The position numbers and the translations under genes were made by a program. A stretch of DNA of 64,000 nucleotides from Variovorax sp. N23 (GTDB taxonomy: Bacteria > Pseudomonadota > Gammaproteobacteria > Burkholderiales > Burkholderiaceae_C): contig NZ_JAOOPY010000003.1 of assembly GCF_025486315.1 (NCBI RefSeq), positions 310,001 to 374,000 on the forward strand. The letters are read 5' to 3'. Shown in pieces: positions 9,566-17,635 of this stretch. Below the pieces are notes generated by a model. The model was not told the origin of the DNA. It made no database searches and saw only the letters and a list, made by a program, of their open reading frames with translations. Every line of letters begins with the position of its first letter. The first letter of the stretch is position 1.

Positions 9566-10027
9566 TCAGGTATCCGCCGCGGCATCGCGCACGAGCAGCA
9601 CCGGCACCGTGCTCGCGCGCACCACCAGATCGGCATCGCTGCCGAGCGCCAGGCGGCTGAAGCCGCGGCGGCCGTGCGTGCCCATCACGATGAGGTCGCA
9701 GCCGCTCTTGCGGGCCTCGTCCACCAGCGCGTCGGCGATGCGGCCCTGCGTGACTTCGCACAAGGTCGTATCGGCCTGCACGTCGGCTTCGGCGGCAGTG
9801 CGCGCGGCGCGCTCCAGCAGCGCATGGCCGTCGTCGCGCAGGCGCTGGATCGAGAGCTCGAAGCTGTTCATCGAAGAGAGCTCGACCAGCGTGGGGAACT
9901 CGTCGATGACGTGCACCAGACGCAGCTTGCCCTTCGTCTTCTGCGCATCGGCGAACCGGATCGCCTCGCGTAGGCCGCGCTCGGCCGTCTTGCTGCCGTC
10001 GAGTGGAACCAGGATGTAGCGGTACAT
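9566..10027 (-). CDS. Universal stress protein, UspA family
   Basis: 153 residues starting MYRYILVPLDGSKTAERGLREAI, the standard Usp N-terminus. The C-terminal nucleotide-binding pattern is MGTHGRRGFSRLALGSDADLVVRAS followed by PVLLVR, matching the ATP-binding G-2x-G-9x-G(S/T) type. Usp proteins are cytosolic stress-response factors. The start has an AAGGAG ribosome-binding site; the longer open frame upstream lacks one. It lies directly upstream of the HtrA-like protease gene, which fits a shared stress role. Confidence 0.92.
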   Translation of the reverse strand: MYRYILVPLDGSKTAERGLREAIRFADAQKTKGKLRLVHVIDEFPTLVELSSMNSFELSIQRLRDDGHALLERAARTAAEADVQADTTLCEVTQGRIADALVDEARKSGCDLIVMGTHGRRGFSRLALGSDADLVVRASTVPVLLVRDAAADT

Positions 10028-10379
10028 GGTGTCTCTCCTTGAGAAGCCGTCGAGCCACGATGTTGCGCCGATGCCGCGGATAGCGGCTTGCGGTGGATCA
10101 AGTTCCGGGGACGGGTGCCGCTTCCTGGGCGTGAGCCACGACGGCGCGCGCCGTCGGTGCTGAGGAAAAAGAGTACTAATGTCCTCGTGTTTTGGGAGAT
10201 TTGTCACTTAAAAGCATTACATCGAGCCTCCCAGGTCGTGCGGATCGGGCGAAAGCCATGCCTAATTCAGCCTATCGACAGACGGTGACAAAGGTCATCG
10301 AATGTGAACTAAAGAACTCGGTTCCGTGAGGTTCCGACACACAACAGCCAACGGGCCCGGCCCGACGAGGAACGAAGAA
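10028..10379. other. Intergenic region between divergent genes
   Basis: This 352-nt stretch lies between the minus-strand universal stress gene and a plus-strand small gene. It is locally AT-richer around 10165-10320, as expected for two back-to-back promoters. I see no convincing -35/-10 pair, palindrome of note or open frame with a good start. Confidence 0.5.
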
Positions 10380-10652
10380 ATGACTGCTGATCTGCGCCGC
10401 ATTGCACTGACCGTGGACGAACCGTGGCCGGGCCTGTATTTCTGGGTGCTGCAGGAAGAGAACGACGACGCGGGTGTGTACGAGCCGATCGACGCGGCCG
10501 ACGCGCCTGCCAAGACCTACCAGGCGGCCCTGGCCGCCGGCTACATGGCGCTGCAGGCGGCGGCCGGTGCCAGTGGCCCGCGCCGTGGCGAACTCGCTGC
10601 GCCCACCTTCATCAGCCCCTCTTTCGACGTGGCCCACACGACGATCCAGTAG
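10380..10652 (+). CDS. Small hypothetical protein
   Basis: 90 residues beginning MTADLRRIALTVDEPWPGLYFWVLQEE. The ATG at 10380 follows a GAGGAACGAAGAA stretch that serves as ribosome-binding site; an earlier in-frame start at 10326 has none. The sequence is acidic with a central Ala-rich helix (AKTYQAALAAGYMALQAAAG) and has no signal peptide or catalytic motif. It resembles the small soluble proteins common in Comamonadaceae genomes, but I cannot name a family. It converges on another small hypothetical gene 37 nt downstream. Confidence 0.65.
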   Translation: MTADLRRIALTVDEPWPGLYFWVLQEENDDAGVYEPIDAADAPAKTYQAALAAGYMALQAAAGASGPRRGELAAPTFISPSFDVAHTTIQ

Positions 10653-10689
10653 TGGCCCGCAGCGCCGGCCGGTGGCGGTGCCTGGAGGC

Positions 10690-11073
10690 TCAAGACTCGC
10701 CCGCGGATTGTGCGGCGCTGATGACGGGCGAGGAGGACAGTGCGGCCAGGGCCGCCGGGCCGCTGAGTTCGTCGGGGGCCGTCTGTGCGAAGGCGCGGCG
10801 TTGGTACATGGCCTGGCGGCGGGCCCGGGCATTGCGGATGGCGATGCTCTGGCGGCGTACCAGATCGCGCACGTCGTCTTCCGCGGCCACGAGATCGATC
10901 CGCGCACGCAGCAGGGCGCCCACGCGCTCCGGCTCGGGCCACATCCATGTGGGGAGCAGGGCCCAGGACGCCTTGAGTGGATCACGCAGGGCATCATAGG
11001 CGCGCTGATCCACAGCGTAGGCCGTTTCCAGGTTGGCCACGGCGCCGGCGAATTCCGCTTCCCATTGACTCAT
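10690..11073 (-). CDS. Hypothetical protein, probably alpha-helical
   Basis: 127 residues starting MSQWEAEFAGAVANLETAYAVDQRAYDALRDPLKASW. A strong GGAGG lies 5 nt before this ATG; a GTG two codons upstream is a weaker alternative. The composition (Ala/Arg/Glu-rich, few glycines) suggests a helical bundle. There is no signal peptide, transmembrane segment or motif I recognise. It is convergent with the 90-residue gene and has no obvious operon partner. Confidence 0.6.
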   Translation of the reverse strand: MSQWEAEFAGAVANLETAYAVDQRAYDALRDPLKASWALLPTWMWPEPERVGALLRARIDLVAAEDDVRDLVRRQSIAIRNARARRQAMYQRRAFAQTAPDELSGPAALAALSSSPVISAAQSAGES

Positions 11074-11168
11074 GAGCACCTCCGAGTGACCCGTGAGTAT
11101 GTTCGTCGACCACCGTTAAACAGTGTCAACTTGTTCACGCCGGCCGGGCTTTGTTGATACTCGGTGGC

Positions 11169-11513
11169 ATGTCGGGCGTGCTAGAGCCCACCGAAAATCA
11201 ATGCATCCCGCCCAGCAAGGCCCCCGTGTCACTTCTGCTCCTTCATCAGCTCGCTCAGGCATCCCTCCCAGTCAACCTGTTCTCTGGCAAGGAGGTGGAC
11301 AGCCTGCGTGTCTTGCATCTGGCGGGGCATGTGAAGGCGACGATCCCCTTGCCGGTGCGCACGCTGCATGGCTATGACCAGCCACCGGCCACCGTGGAAG
11401 CCATCACGCCGCTCGGCCACTGGATGCTGCGTCGCTTCCCGCTGACGACGCCGAACGGGAAGGCGGTTCGACCCGTGGCGGCGCCTCGCAAGCGCCTGCT
11501 GGGCCGGTTCTGA
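11169..11513 (+). CDS. Small hypothetical protein
   Basis: 114 residues if started at the ATG at 11169; a TTG at 11151 would add six. A central part reads LLLLHQLAQASLPVNLFSG, then LRVLHLAGHVKATIPLPVRT and ATVEAITPLGHWML, ending in a basic tail RKRLLGRF. The pattern of a short hydrophobic helix plus a beta-rich middle looks like real coding sequence, but I cannot assign a family. Its stop is one base away from the stop of the convergent 54-residue gene. Confidence 0.5.
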   Translation: MSGVLEPTENQCIPPSKAPVSLLLLHQLAQASLPVNLFSGKEVDSLRVLHLAGHVKATIPLPVRTLHGYDQPPATVEAITPLGHWMLRRFPLTTPNGKAVRPVAAPRKRLLGRF

Positions 11514-11514
11514 C

Positions 11515-11679
11515 TCAGCGTGTCGACTCGTCCAGCGTCGCGATAGAGGCGGCGACACGCGCGGCCATCGCCTGGGTGAGCATGATCTGCGAACGGCTCA
11601 GGGTCACCAGCATGCCGATACCGACCCCCGCTGCGGAGGCGAAGGCCACCACGAACTGTGCTTGCGAAAGCGTTTCCAT
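11515..11679 (-). CDS. Very small predicted membrane protein (54 aa)
   Basis: A 54-codon frame starting METLSQAQFVVAFASAAGVG. Residues 8-28 form one hydrophobic, glycine-containing segment (FVVAFASAAGVGIGMLVTL) followed by a polar amphipathic helix ending in LDESTR, the usual build of a single-span small membrane protein. The ATG has only a moderate Shine-Dalgarno (AAGG) upstream. It ends one base from the convergent gene at 11513, so a tightly packed gene pair is likely. No function can be assigned. Confidence 0.45.
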   Translation of the reverse strand: METLSQAQFVVAFASAAGVGIGMLVTLSRSQIMLTQAMAARVAASIATLDESTR

Positions 11680-11839
11680 TTCCGTGCCTTTGGAAGAAGC
11701 GATGAGATGAACCCCGGGGGCGAGCCTGCAGTCTGCGCGTGAGCTTGCATGTCCTCAATACGCCATTCGGCTAAGCGCATCCTGGCGCGCGCCGGGGTGC
11801 CGGCGATGAGGCACGCCGGCTATGCCGCATTGCCGACGG

Positions 11840-12268
11840 CTATTCGCTATTTCCGTCGTCGTCCAGGCTGGCGCTCCAGCGCGGGCCCCAGCCGCTTCGG
11901 GCCTGGTCGAGGCTGCGGCGCTCGCGCTTGGTCGGCCGTCCCTGCTCGATGCTCAGCGCCGGCTCGCTGCCCAGGCGCCGCTGTTCCCGGGCCGCGGCCT
12001 GCGCCGCGATGCTTTCCGCCGTCTCCTCGTAGAGCTGCTGCGCCACCGGCGCCGGCCCGCGCTGGCCGCTCAGGCCCCGCACGACCACGGTCCGTTGCAC
12101 GGCGCCCTGGCGCAGCGCGACGGTATCGCCCGCCTTGACTTCGCGCGAGGCTTTCGCGACGTCGCCGTTGACCTGCACGCGGTTCTTGCCGATCTCGTCG
12201 GCCGCCAGCGAGCGGGTCTTGTAGAAGCGCGCGGCCCACAGCCACTTGTCGATGCGCAGACGATCCAT
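11840..12268 (-). CDS. hslR: RNA-binding S4-domain heat-shock protein (Hsp15 type)
   Basis: 142 residues. The S4 RNA-binding domain occupies the N-terminal half: MDRLRIDKWLWAARFYKTRSLAADEIGKNRVQVNG, followed by VKAGDTVALRQG. The C-terminus is basic and disordered (GRPTKRERRSLDQ). This matches HslR/Hsp15, which binds stalled 50S subunits carrying nascent chains. It starts 2 nt after the tctE stop on the same strand, so it may be read from the tctDE transcript, although no functional link is known. Confidence 0.9.
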   Translation of the reverse strand: MDRLRIDKWLWAARFYKTRSLAADEIGKNRVQVNGDVAKASREVKAGDTVALRQGAVQRTVVVRGLSGQRGPAPVAQQLYEETAESIAAQAAAREQRRLGSEPALSIEQGRPTKRERRSLDQARSGWGPRWSASLDDDGNSE

Positions 12269-12270
12269 TC

Positions 12271-13689
12271 CTATCCTTGTTCCAGCGGCAGCCGCACGGT
12301 GGCGTCGAGACCGACGACACGGCCGTCCGCCAGGCGATTGTCCAGCGCGATGCGACCCCGCAGTGCCTGCACGATCTCCCGGCAGATCGCCAGCCCCAGC
12401 CCCGAGCCGCTGGCCATGTCGCCGGCGGAGAAGGGCGCGAACAGCCGCCCGCGCAGTTCGGCCGTGATGCCGGGGCCGGCGTCGGCGATCCGCAGCAGCG
12501 CCTCACCCCCCTCCGCGCGCACCTGCACCGACAGCATGCCGCCGCGCGGGCTGTGCTTGACGGCGTTGTGCAGCAGGTTGCGTGTCAGTTCCTGCAGCAT
12601 CCAGCGGTGGGCGTGCACCGGTACGGCGTCGGCGTCGAGCTCGAAATCGAGCGCCTTGTCGGCGATCAGCGGCGACACGTCGAGCGCCACCTGGCGCACC
12701 ACCTCGCCCAGGTCCTGCGTGCTCGACTCCGGCTGCTGGCGCAGCTGCTCGACCTTGGCCAGCGACAGCATCTGGTTGGCCAGCGTCGTCGCTCGCGCCA
12801 CGGTGGCGTCGATCTCGCTGAGGGCCTGATCTGCCGGTACGTCGCCGCGCCGCGCAGACTGCACCTGCGCCTTGAGGACCGCCAGCGGCGTGCGCAGCTG
12901 GTGGGCGCTGTCGCGCACGAAGCGCTTCTGGTGGTCGAGCAGCGCCTGCAGCCGGCCCATGACGCGCGTCGTCGCCTCGACCAGCGGGCGCAGCTCGCGC
13001 GGGGCGTCGGGCGCATCGATGGGCGACAGGTCGTCGGCGGCGCGCGCCTCGATCGCCTCGCCCAGCGCGCGCACCGGCTGGGTCGCGCGCTGCACGACCA
13101 GCGCGGTGACGAGCGCGATCACCGCCAGCAGCACGGCCTGCCGCCACAGCGTGTCGAGCAGCAGCGTGCGCGCCAGCGTCTCGCGGATCTCCAGCGTTTC
13201 CGCCACCTGCACCACCGCCATGCCGCGGCCGACGGCGCTGGCCACGGGCTGCAGCAGCACGGCGATACGCACCTGCTGCCCGCGAAACTCGGCGTCGTAG
13301 AAGTCGACCAGCGACGCATACGGCGGGCGGATCGGCAGCGTGCCGCGCCAGAAGGGCACCTCGTCGAAGCCCGAGATCATCTCGCCCTTCAGGGTCGACA
13401 CGCGGTAGTACATGCGGCTCTGGTTGTCGGCCTCGAAGGCCTCGAGCGCGGAGTAGGGCACGACCGCGCGCAGCACCGCCGCGTCGTCGTAGCCGGTCAC
13501 GTCGAGCTGCTCGCCGATGGTCTTGGCCGACGCCAGCAGCGTGCGGTCGTAGGCGATGGTGGCCGCGGCCAGGCTCTGGCGGTACAGGCTCACGCTGTTG
13601 ACCGCGATGACGAGCGCCACCGGCACCAGGATGCCGAGCAGCAGCCGTGCCCGCAGCGAGGTCGCCGAGGTCGCGAACAGCCGCCTCAC
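12271..13689 (-). CDS. tctE: Sensor histidine kinase TctE
   Basis: 472 residues. An N-terminal membrane segment (LLLGILVPVALVIAVNSVSLY) is followed by a periplasmic sensor region, a second membrane segment (AVLLAVIALVTALVV), a linker, the HisKA box SAHQLRTPLAVLKAQ with the phospho-accepting His, an N box (NLLHNAVKHSP) and G boxes (DAGPGI, GSGLGLAI). The GTG start overlaps the tctD stop (GTGA), a sign of translational coupling. TctE kinases sense tricarboxylates or similar acids and phosphorylate TctD. Confidence 0.93.
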   Translation of the reverse strand: MRRLFATSATSLRARLLLGILVPVALVIAVNSVSLYRQSLAAATIAYDRTLLASAKTIGEQLDVTGYDDAAVLRAVVPYSALEAFEADNQSRMYYRVSTLKGEMISGFDEVPFWRGTLPIRPPYASLVDFYDAEFRGQQVRIAVLLQPVASAVGRGMAVVQVAETLEIRETLARTLLLDTLWRQAVLLAVIALVTALVVQRATQPVRALGEAIEARAADDLSPIDAPDAPRELRPLVEATTRVMGRLQALLDHQKRFVRDSAHQLRTPLAVLKAQVQSARRGDVPADQALSEIDATVARATTLANQMLSLAKVEQLRQQPESSTQDLGEVVRQVALDVSPLIADKALDFELDADAVPVHAHRWMLQELTRNLLHNAVKHSPRGGMLSVQVRAEGGEALLRIADAGPGITAELRGRLFAPFSAGDMASGSGLGLAICREIVQALRGRIALDNRLADGRVVGLDATVRLPLEQG

Positions 13690-14369
13690 GGCTCCTCGCG
13701 CAACAGGTAGCCCAGCCCGCGCAGCGTCATCAGCGCGGTGCCAGTGCCGACCAGCTTCTTGCGAAGGCGGTAGACGACCACCTCCACGGCTTCGTACTGC
13801 ACGTCCGCCTCGCCCGGGAATACCAGCTCGAACAGGCGCTCCTTGCTCACCGCATGGCCGGGATTCATCATCAGCGCCTTGAGCAGCGCCAGCTCTCGCG
13901 GCGTGAGCTCCATGACATCGGCCCGGTGGTAGATGGCCCCGCTGTCGGCCGCGTAGCGCAAACTGCCCACCGGCTGCGGGCCGGCCGGCGCGTCGCCAGC
14001 GTCGCCTTGCTGGTGGCGGCGGCGCAGGGCGCGCAGGCGTGCCTCCAATTCGTCCAGGTCGAAGGGCTTGGGCAGGTAGTCGTCGGCACCGGCATTGAGC
14101 CCGACGATGCGGTCGCCCACCGTGCCGCGCGCCGTCAGCAGCAGCACGGGGGTGCGCAGGCCGGCAGCACGCGCCTGGGCCAGCACCTGCAGCCCGTCGA
14201 GGTTCGGCAGGTTGAGGTCCAGCGCCACCACGTCGGGTTCCAGCGCTTGCCATTGCGCCACTGCCAGCGCCCCGTCGCCGCACACCCGCACGTCGATGCG
14301 GCGGCGGCCCAACGTGCGCTGCAGCGTGGTTTGCATGGTGGGGTCGTCTTCGACCAGCAGCAGCTTCAT
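13686..14369 (-). CDS. tctD: Response regulator TctD (OmpR family)
   Basis: 227 residues. A receiver domain (MKLLLVEDDPTMQTTLQRTL, phospho-acceptor Asp in VVALDLNLPNLDG, conserved Lys in LPKPFDLDELEAR) is followed by an OmpR/PhoB winged helix ending TLRGLGYLLREEP. It is divergent from tctCBA and translationally coupled to tctE, the classic arrangement in which TctD activates citrate/tricarboxylate uptake. A candidate binding box and -10 element lie upstream at 14432-14467. Confidence 0.94.
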   Translation of the reverse strand: MKLLLVEDDPTMQTTLQRTLGRRRIDVRVCGDGALAVAQWQALEPDVVALDLNLPNLDGLQVLAQARAAGLRTPVLLLTARGTVGDRIVGLNAGADDYLPKPFDLDELEARLRALRRRHQQGDAGDAPAGPQPVGSLRYAADSGAIYHRADVMELTPRELALLKALMMNPGHAVSKERLFELVFPGEADVQYEAVEVVVYRLRKKLVGTGTALMTLRGLGYLLREEP

Positions 14370-14431
14370 CGGGGAGGTGGGTTCGTGTTTACCCCAGTCC
14401 GCAGGACAGCCAACTGACAGCAGGGCGGCGC

Positions 14432-14467
14432 ATCATAGCGGCGTTCAGCTTCCAATCAGCTTTCATT
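14432..14467 (-). promoter_or_regulatory. Candidate TctD box and -10 element of tctDE
   Basis: On the minus strand AATGAAAGCTGATTGGAAGC (14448-14467) contains GAAAGC and GGAAGC half sites 11 bp apart, the spacing used by OmpR-type regulators. Ten bases later comes TATGAT (14432-14437), a good -10. The same arrangement, 18/20 identical in the box, occurs before tctB at 28175-28209. It also lies just upstream of the tctC ribosome-binding site on the other strand, so it could control both directions. Confidence 0.6.
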
Positions 14468-14484
14468 CCATAAGGAGACACCCG

Positions 14485-15444
14485 ATGCGTCGCGACACCT
14501 TTTTGAAGTCCCTGGCCGCCCTAGCCGCCGCGGGTGCGTTGCCCCTGTCGGCACGCGCTGCCGCCAACCTCAAGATGATGATTCCCGCCAACCCGGGTGG
14601 CGGCTGGGACACCACCGGGCGTGCCCTGGGCAAGGCCCTGACCGACGCCAAGGTGGCCGACACGGTCACCTACGACAACAAGGGCGGCGCCGCCGGCGCG
14701 CTGGGCCTGGCGCAATTCGTCAACGGCGCCAAGGGCGACCCGAACGCGCTGATGGTCATGGGCTCGGTCATGCTGGGCGGCATCATCACCGGCAAGCCGC
14801 CGGTCAAGCTCGAGCAGGCCACGCCCATCGCGCGCATCACGACTGAATACAACGTGTTCGTGCTGCCGGCCAGTTCGCCGCTGAAGACCATGAAGGACGT
14901 GGTCGACCAGCTCAAGAAGGACCCGGGCAGCGTCAAGTGGGGCGGCGGTTCGCGCGGCTCCACTGAGCACATCGCCGCAGCCATGATTGCGCAGAAGGTC
15001 GGCGCCGATCCGTCGAAGATCAACTACGTCGCCTTCCGTGGCGGCGGCGAGGCCACTGCGGCCATTCTGGGCGGCAACGTCACGGTGGGCGGCAGCGGCT
15101 ACAGCGAATTCGCCGAGTACATCGCCGCGGGCAAGATGCGCGCGATCGCCGTGACGTCTGCGCAGCGCCTGCCGGGCGTCAACGTGCCCACGCTGAAGGA
15201 GCAGGGCATCGACGTTGAGATCGGCAACTGGCGCGGCGTGTACGGCGCCCCGGGCCTCACGCCCGAGCAGCGCAAGACCGTCACCGACATGGTGTTGGCC
15301 GCCGTGAAGAGTTCGGCCTGGGCCGAGGCGCTCAAGAAGAACGATTGGACGCCGGCCGTGCTGTCGGGCGATGCGTTCGCGAAGTTTGTCGACGACGACT
15401 TCGCCAGCCTGCGCGCCATCATGGCCAAGTCCGGGATGATTTGA
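14485..15444 (+). CDS. tctC: Tripartite tricarboxylate transporter, solute-binding protein TctC
   Basis: 319 residues with a signal peptide containing twin Arg (MRRDTFLKSLAALAAAGALPLSARA), so a periplasmic protein. The mature part has the family pattern MIPANPGGGWDTTGRALGKAL and TVTYDNKGGAAGALGL, typical of TctC/Bug receptors for carboxylates. An AAGGAG site lies 8 nt before the ATG. It is divergent from tctDE and upstream of tctB and tctA, so the locus is a full receptor-transporter-sensor set. Confidence 0.95.
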   Translation: MRRDTFLKSLAALAAAGALPLSARAAANLKMMIPANPGGGWDTTGRALGKALTDAKVADTVTYDNKGGAAGALGLAQFVNGAKGDPNALMVMGSVMLGGIITGKPPVKLEQATPIARITTEYNVFVLPASSPLKTMKDVVDQLKKDPGSVKWGGGSRGSTEHIAAAMIAQKVGADPSKINYVAFRGGGEATAAILGGNVTVGGSGYSEFAEYIAAGKMRAIAVTSAQRLPGVNVPTLKEQGIDVEIGNWRGVYGAPGLTPEQRKTVTDMVLAAVKSSAWAEALKKNDWTPAVLSGDAFAKFVDDDFASLRAIMAKSGMI

Positions 15445-15485
15445 CTCTCCCCCGGGGCTTGCCCACTTCGTGTGGCTGCGCCCAC

Positions 15486-15547
15486 CCCCTTCCGGGGGCG
15501 ACACCAACGGCCCGGCGAAGCCGGTTCCGTGGTGTCCCTGGAAGGGG
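15486..15547. repeat. Long imperfect palindrome between tctC and tctB
   Basis: CCCCTTCC (15486-15493) pairs with GGAAGGGG (15540-15547); inside, ACACCAACGG pairs with CCGTGGTGT, and the centre CCGGCGAAGCCGG is a perfect stem with a GAA loop. The whole 62-nt element could form a cruciform or a transcript hairpin in the 132-nt tctC-tctB gap. It resembles the intergenic palindromes often seen in Comamonadaceae. No other copy was noticed in this window. Confidence 0.6.
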
Positions 15548-15576
15548 ACGATTTCGCTCCTCCCTCAGAGAAAAAC

Positions 15577-16113
15577 ATGAACTCCAGCTCTCTTCCCGTG
15601 GATGTGGGGCGCGGCGCCACGTGGCCGCAGACCCTGGTCGGCGTCGGCGTGCTGCTCACCGGCCTCGCGCTGGCTGGCGGCGCCATCGGCATTTCTTCGG
15701 AGGCCGGCTACGGCGGCGTCGGCCCCAACTTCCTGCCGTGGCTCGTGTCGATCGTGCTGTCGATCTGCGGCGCGTGGATCATCTGGGAATCTCGCACCGG
15801 CGGCTTCCGCGACATGGACGAACCCTCGGGCGCGGCCGAGACCTACTGGTCGGGCTTCGTCTGGGTGTCGGCCGGGCTGCTGCTGAACGCATCCCTCATC
15901 ACCACCATCGGCTTCATCTTCAGCTGCACGCTGTGCTACGTGCTCGCTGTGCAGGGCCTGCGCCGCGCGAGCGGGCAGGGCGGGGTCAACAGCCCGCGCA
16001 CCTGGCTCATCGATGCCGTCACCGGCATGCTCATCGCGGCACCGGTGTTCTGGATGTTCACGCAGTTCCTGGCCATCAATCTGCCGGGCCTCACTTCTAG
16101 CGGCTGGATCTGA
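15577..16113 (+). CDS. tctB: Tripartite tricarboxylate transporter, small membrane subunit TctB
   Basis: 178 residues with four hydrophobic segments (TLVGVGVLLTGLALAGGAI; FLPWLVSIVLSICGAWIIW; FVWVSAGLLLNASLITTIGF; AVTGMLIAAPVFWMFTQF) and the GGVGPNFLPWLV stretch characteristic of TctB. It forms the membrane complex with TctA, whose start lies 1 nt after its stop. The start ATG at 15577 gives the normal length; upstream in-frame sequence lies in the palindrome. Confidence 0.9.
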   Translation: MNSSSLPVDVGRGATWPQTLVGVGVLLTGLALAGGAIGISSEAGYGGVGPNFLPWLVSIVLSICGAWIIWESRTGGFRDMDEPSGAAETYWSGFVWVSAGLLLNASLITTIGFIFSCTLCYVLAVQGLRRASGQGGVNSPRTWLIDAVTGMLIAAPVFWMFTQFLAINLPGLTSSGWI

Positions 16114-16114
16114 C

Positions 16115-17629
16115 ATGGACATCTTCAACGCACTCATGCAGGGTTTCGCCGCGGCGATCACCCCTGCCAATCTGCTCTGGTGCCTGGTGGGCTGTGCCCT
16201 CGGCACGGCCGTCGGCGTGCTGCCGGGCATCGGCCCCGCGGTGGCGGTGGCGATGCTGCTGCCGATCACCGGCAAGGTCGACGTCACGGCCTCGATGATC
16301 TTCTTCTCGGGCATCTACTACGGCGCGATGTACGGCGGCTCGACCACCTCCATCCTGCTGAACACGCCCGGGGAAACGGCCAGCATGGTGACCGCCATGG
16401 AGGGCAACAAGATGGCCAAGAGCGGCCGCGCGGGCGCCGCGCTGGCCACCGCGGCCATCGGCTCCTTCGTGGCCGGCACCATCGCCACGGTGGTCGTCAC
16501 TCTGTTCGCGCCCTTCGTGGCCGAATTCGCCGTGAAGCTCGGCCCGCCCGAATACTTCCTGTTGATGCTGCTGGCCTTCACCACGGTGAGCGCGGTGCTC
16601 GGCAAGAGCACGCTGCGTGGCATGACGGCGCTCTTCATCGGGCTGGCCGCCGGCTGCGTCGGCCTCGACCAGATCTCGGGCCAGGGCCGCTACACCGGCG
16701 GCATCCCCGAGATGCTCGACGGCATCGAGATCGTGCTGGTCGCGGTCGGCCTCTTCGCCGTGGCGGAAGTGCTCTATGCCGTGCTGTACGAAGGCAAGGT
16801 CGTCGAGGGCCAGAACAAGCTCAGCCGCGTGCACATGAGCAAGCGCGACTGGAAGCGGTCGATTCCCGCCTGGTTGCGCGGCACGGCCATCGGCACGCCC
16901 TTCGGCTGCATCCCGGCCGGCGGCACCGAGATCCCGACCTTCCTGAGCTATGCGATGGAAAAGAAGCTCGCGAAGGACAGCGACGCCAAGGCCGAGTTCG
17001 GCACCACCGGCGCCATCGAAGGCGTGGCCGGCCCCGAAGCCGCCAACAACGCGACGGTGACGGCCGCGCTCATCCCGCTGCTGACGCTCGGCATCCCGAC
17101 CAGCAACACCACCGCCATCCTGCTGGGCGCCTTCCAGAACTACGGCATCCAGCCCGGCCCGCAGCTCTTCACCACCTCGGCCGCGCTGGTGTGGGCGCTG
17201 ATCGCCTCGCTCTACATCGGCAACGTGATGCTGCTGGTGCTCAACCTGCCGATGGTCGGCCTGTGGGTCAAGCTGCTGAAGATCCCCAAGCCCCAGCTCT
17301 ACGCCGGCATCCTGATCTTCGCGACGGTCGGTGCCTATGGCATGCGCCAGAGCGCGTTCGACCTGTTCCTGCTGTACGCCATCGGTGTGCTGGGCGTGAT
17401 CATGCGGCGCTTCGACTTTCCGACCGCACCGGTCGTCGTCGGCATGATCCTCGGGCCGCTGGCCGAAGCGCAGCTGCGCAACGCGATGTCCATCGGCGAG
17501 GGCAGTGCGGTGGTGTTCTTCCAGCGCCCGATGTCGATCGTGCTGATCCTCGTGGTGCTGGCGGTGCTGATCCTGCCGCGCGTGGCCAAGGCAATGGCGA
17601 TGAAGAAGGCGCGGGCCGGAGCGCTCTGA
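16115..17629 (+). CDS. tctA: Tripartite tricarboxylate transporter, large membrane subunit TctA
   Basis: 504 residues, about 12 membrane segments. Conserved TctA stretches are [64 protein letters not shown] and [28 protein letters not shown]. It is the substrate-conducting subunit and works with TctB and TctC. The start at 16115 directly follows the tctB stop. The gene ends 6 nt before the convergent Bug gene. Confidence 0.95.
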   Translation: MDIFNALMQGFAAAITPANLLWCLVGCALGTAVGVLPGIGPAVAVAMLLPITGKVDVTASMIFFSGIYYGAMYGGSTTSILLNTPGETASMVTAMEGNKMAKSGRAGAALATAAIGSFVAGTIATVVVTLFAPFVAEFAVKLGPPEYFLLMLLAFTTVSAVLGKSTLRGMTALFIGLAAGCVGLDQISGQGRYTGGIPEMLDGIEIVLVAVGLFAVAEVLYAVLYEGKVVEGQNKLSRVHMSKRDWKRSIPAWLRGTAIGTPFGCIPAGGTEIPTFLSYAMEKKLAKDSDAKAEFGTTGAIEGVAGPEAANNATVTAALIPLLTLGIPTSNTTAILLGAFQNYGIQPGPQLFTTSAALVWALIASLYIGNVMLLVLNLPMVGLWVKLLKIPKPQLYAGILIFATVGAYGMRQSAFDLFLLYAIGVLGVIMRRFDFPTAPVVVGMILGPLAEAQLRNAMSIGEGSAVVFFQRPMSIVLILVVLAVLILPRVAKAMAMKKARAGAL

Positions 17630-17635
17630 ACTGGG

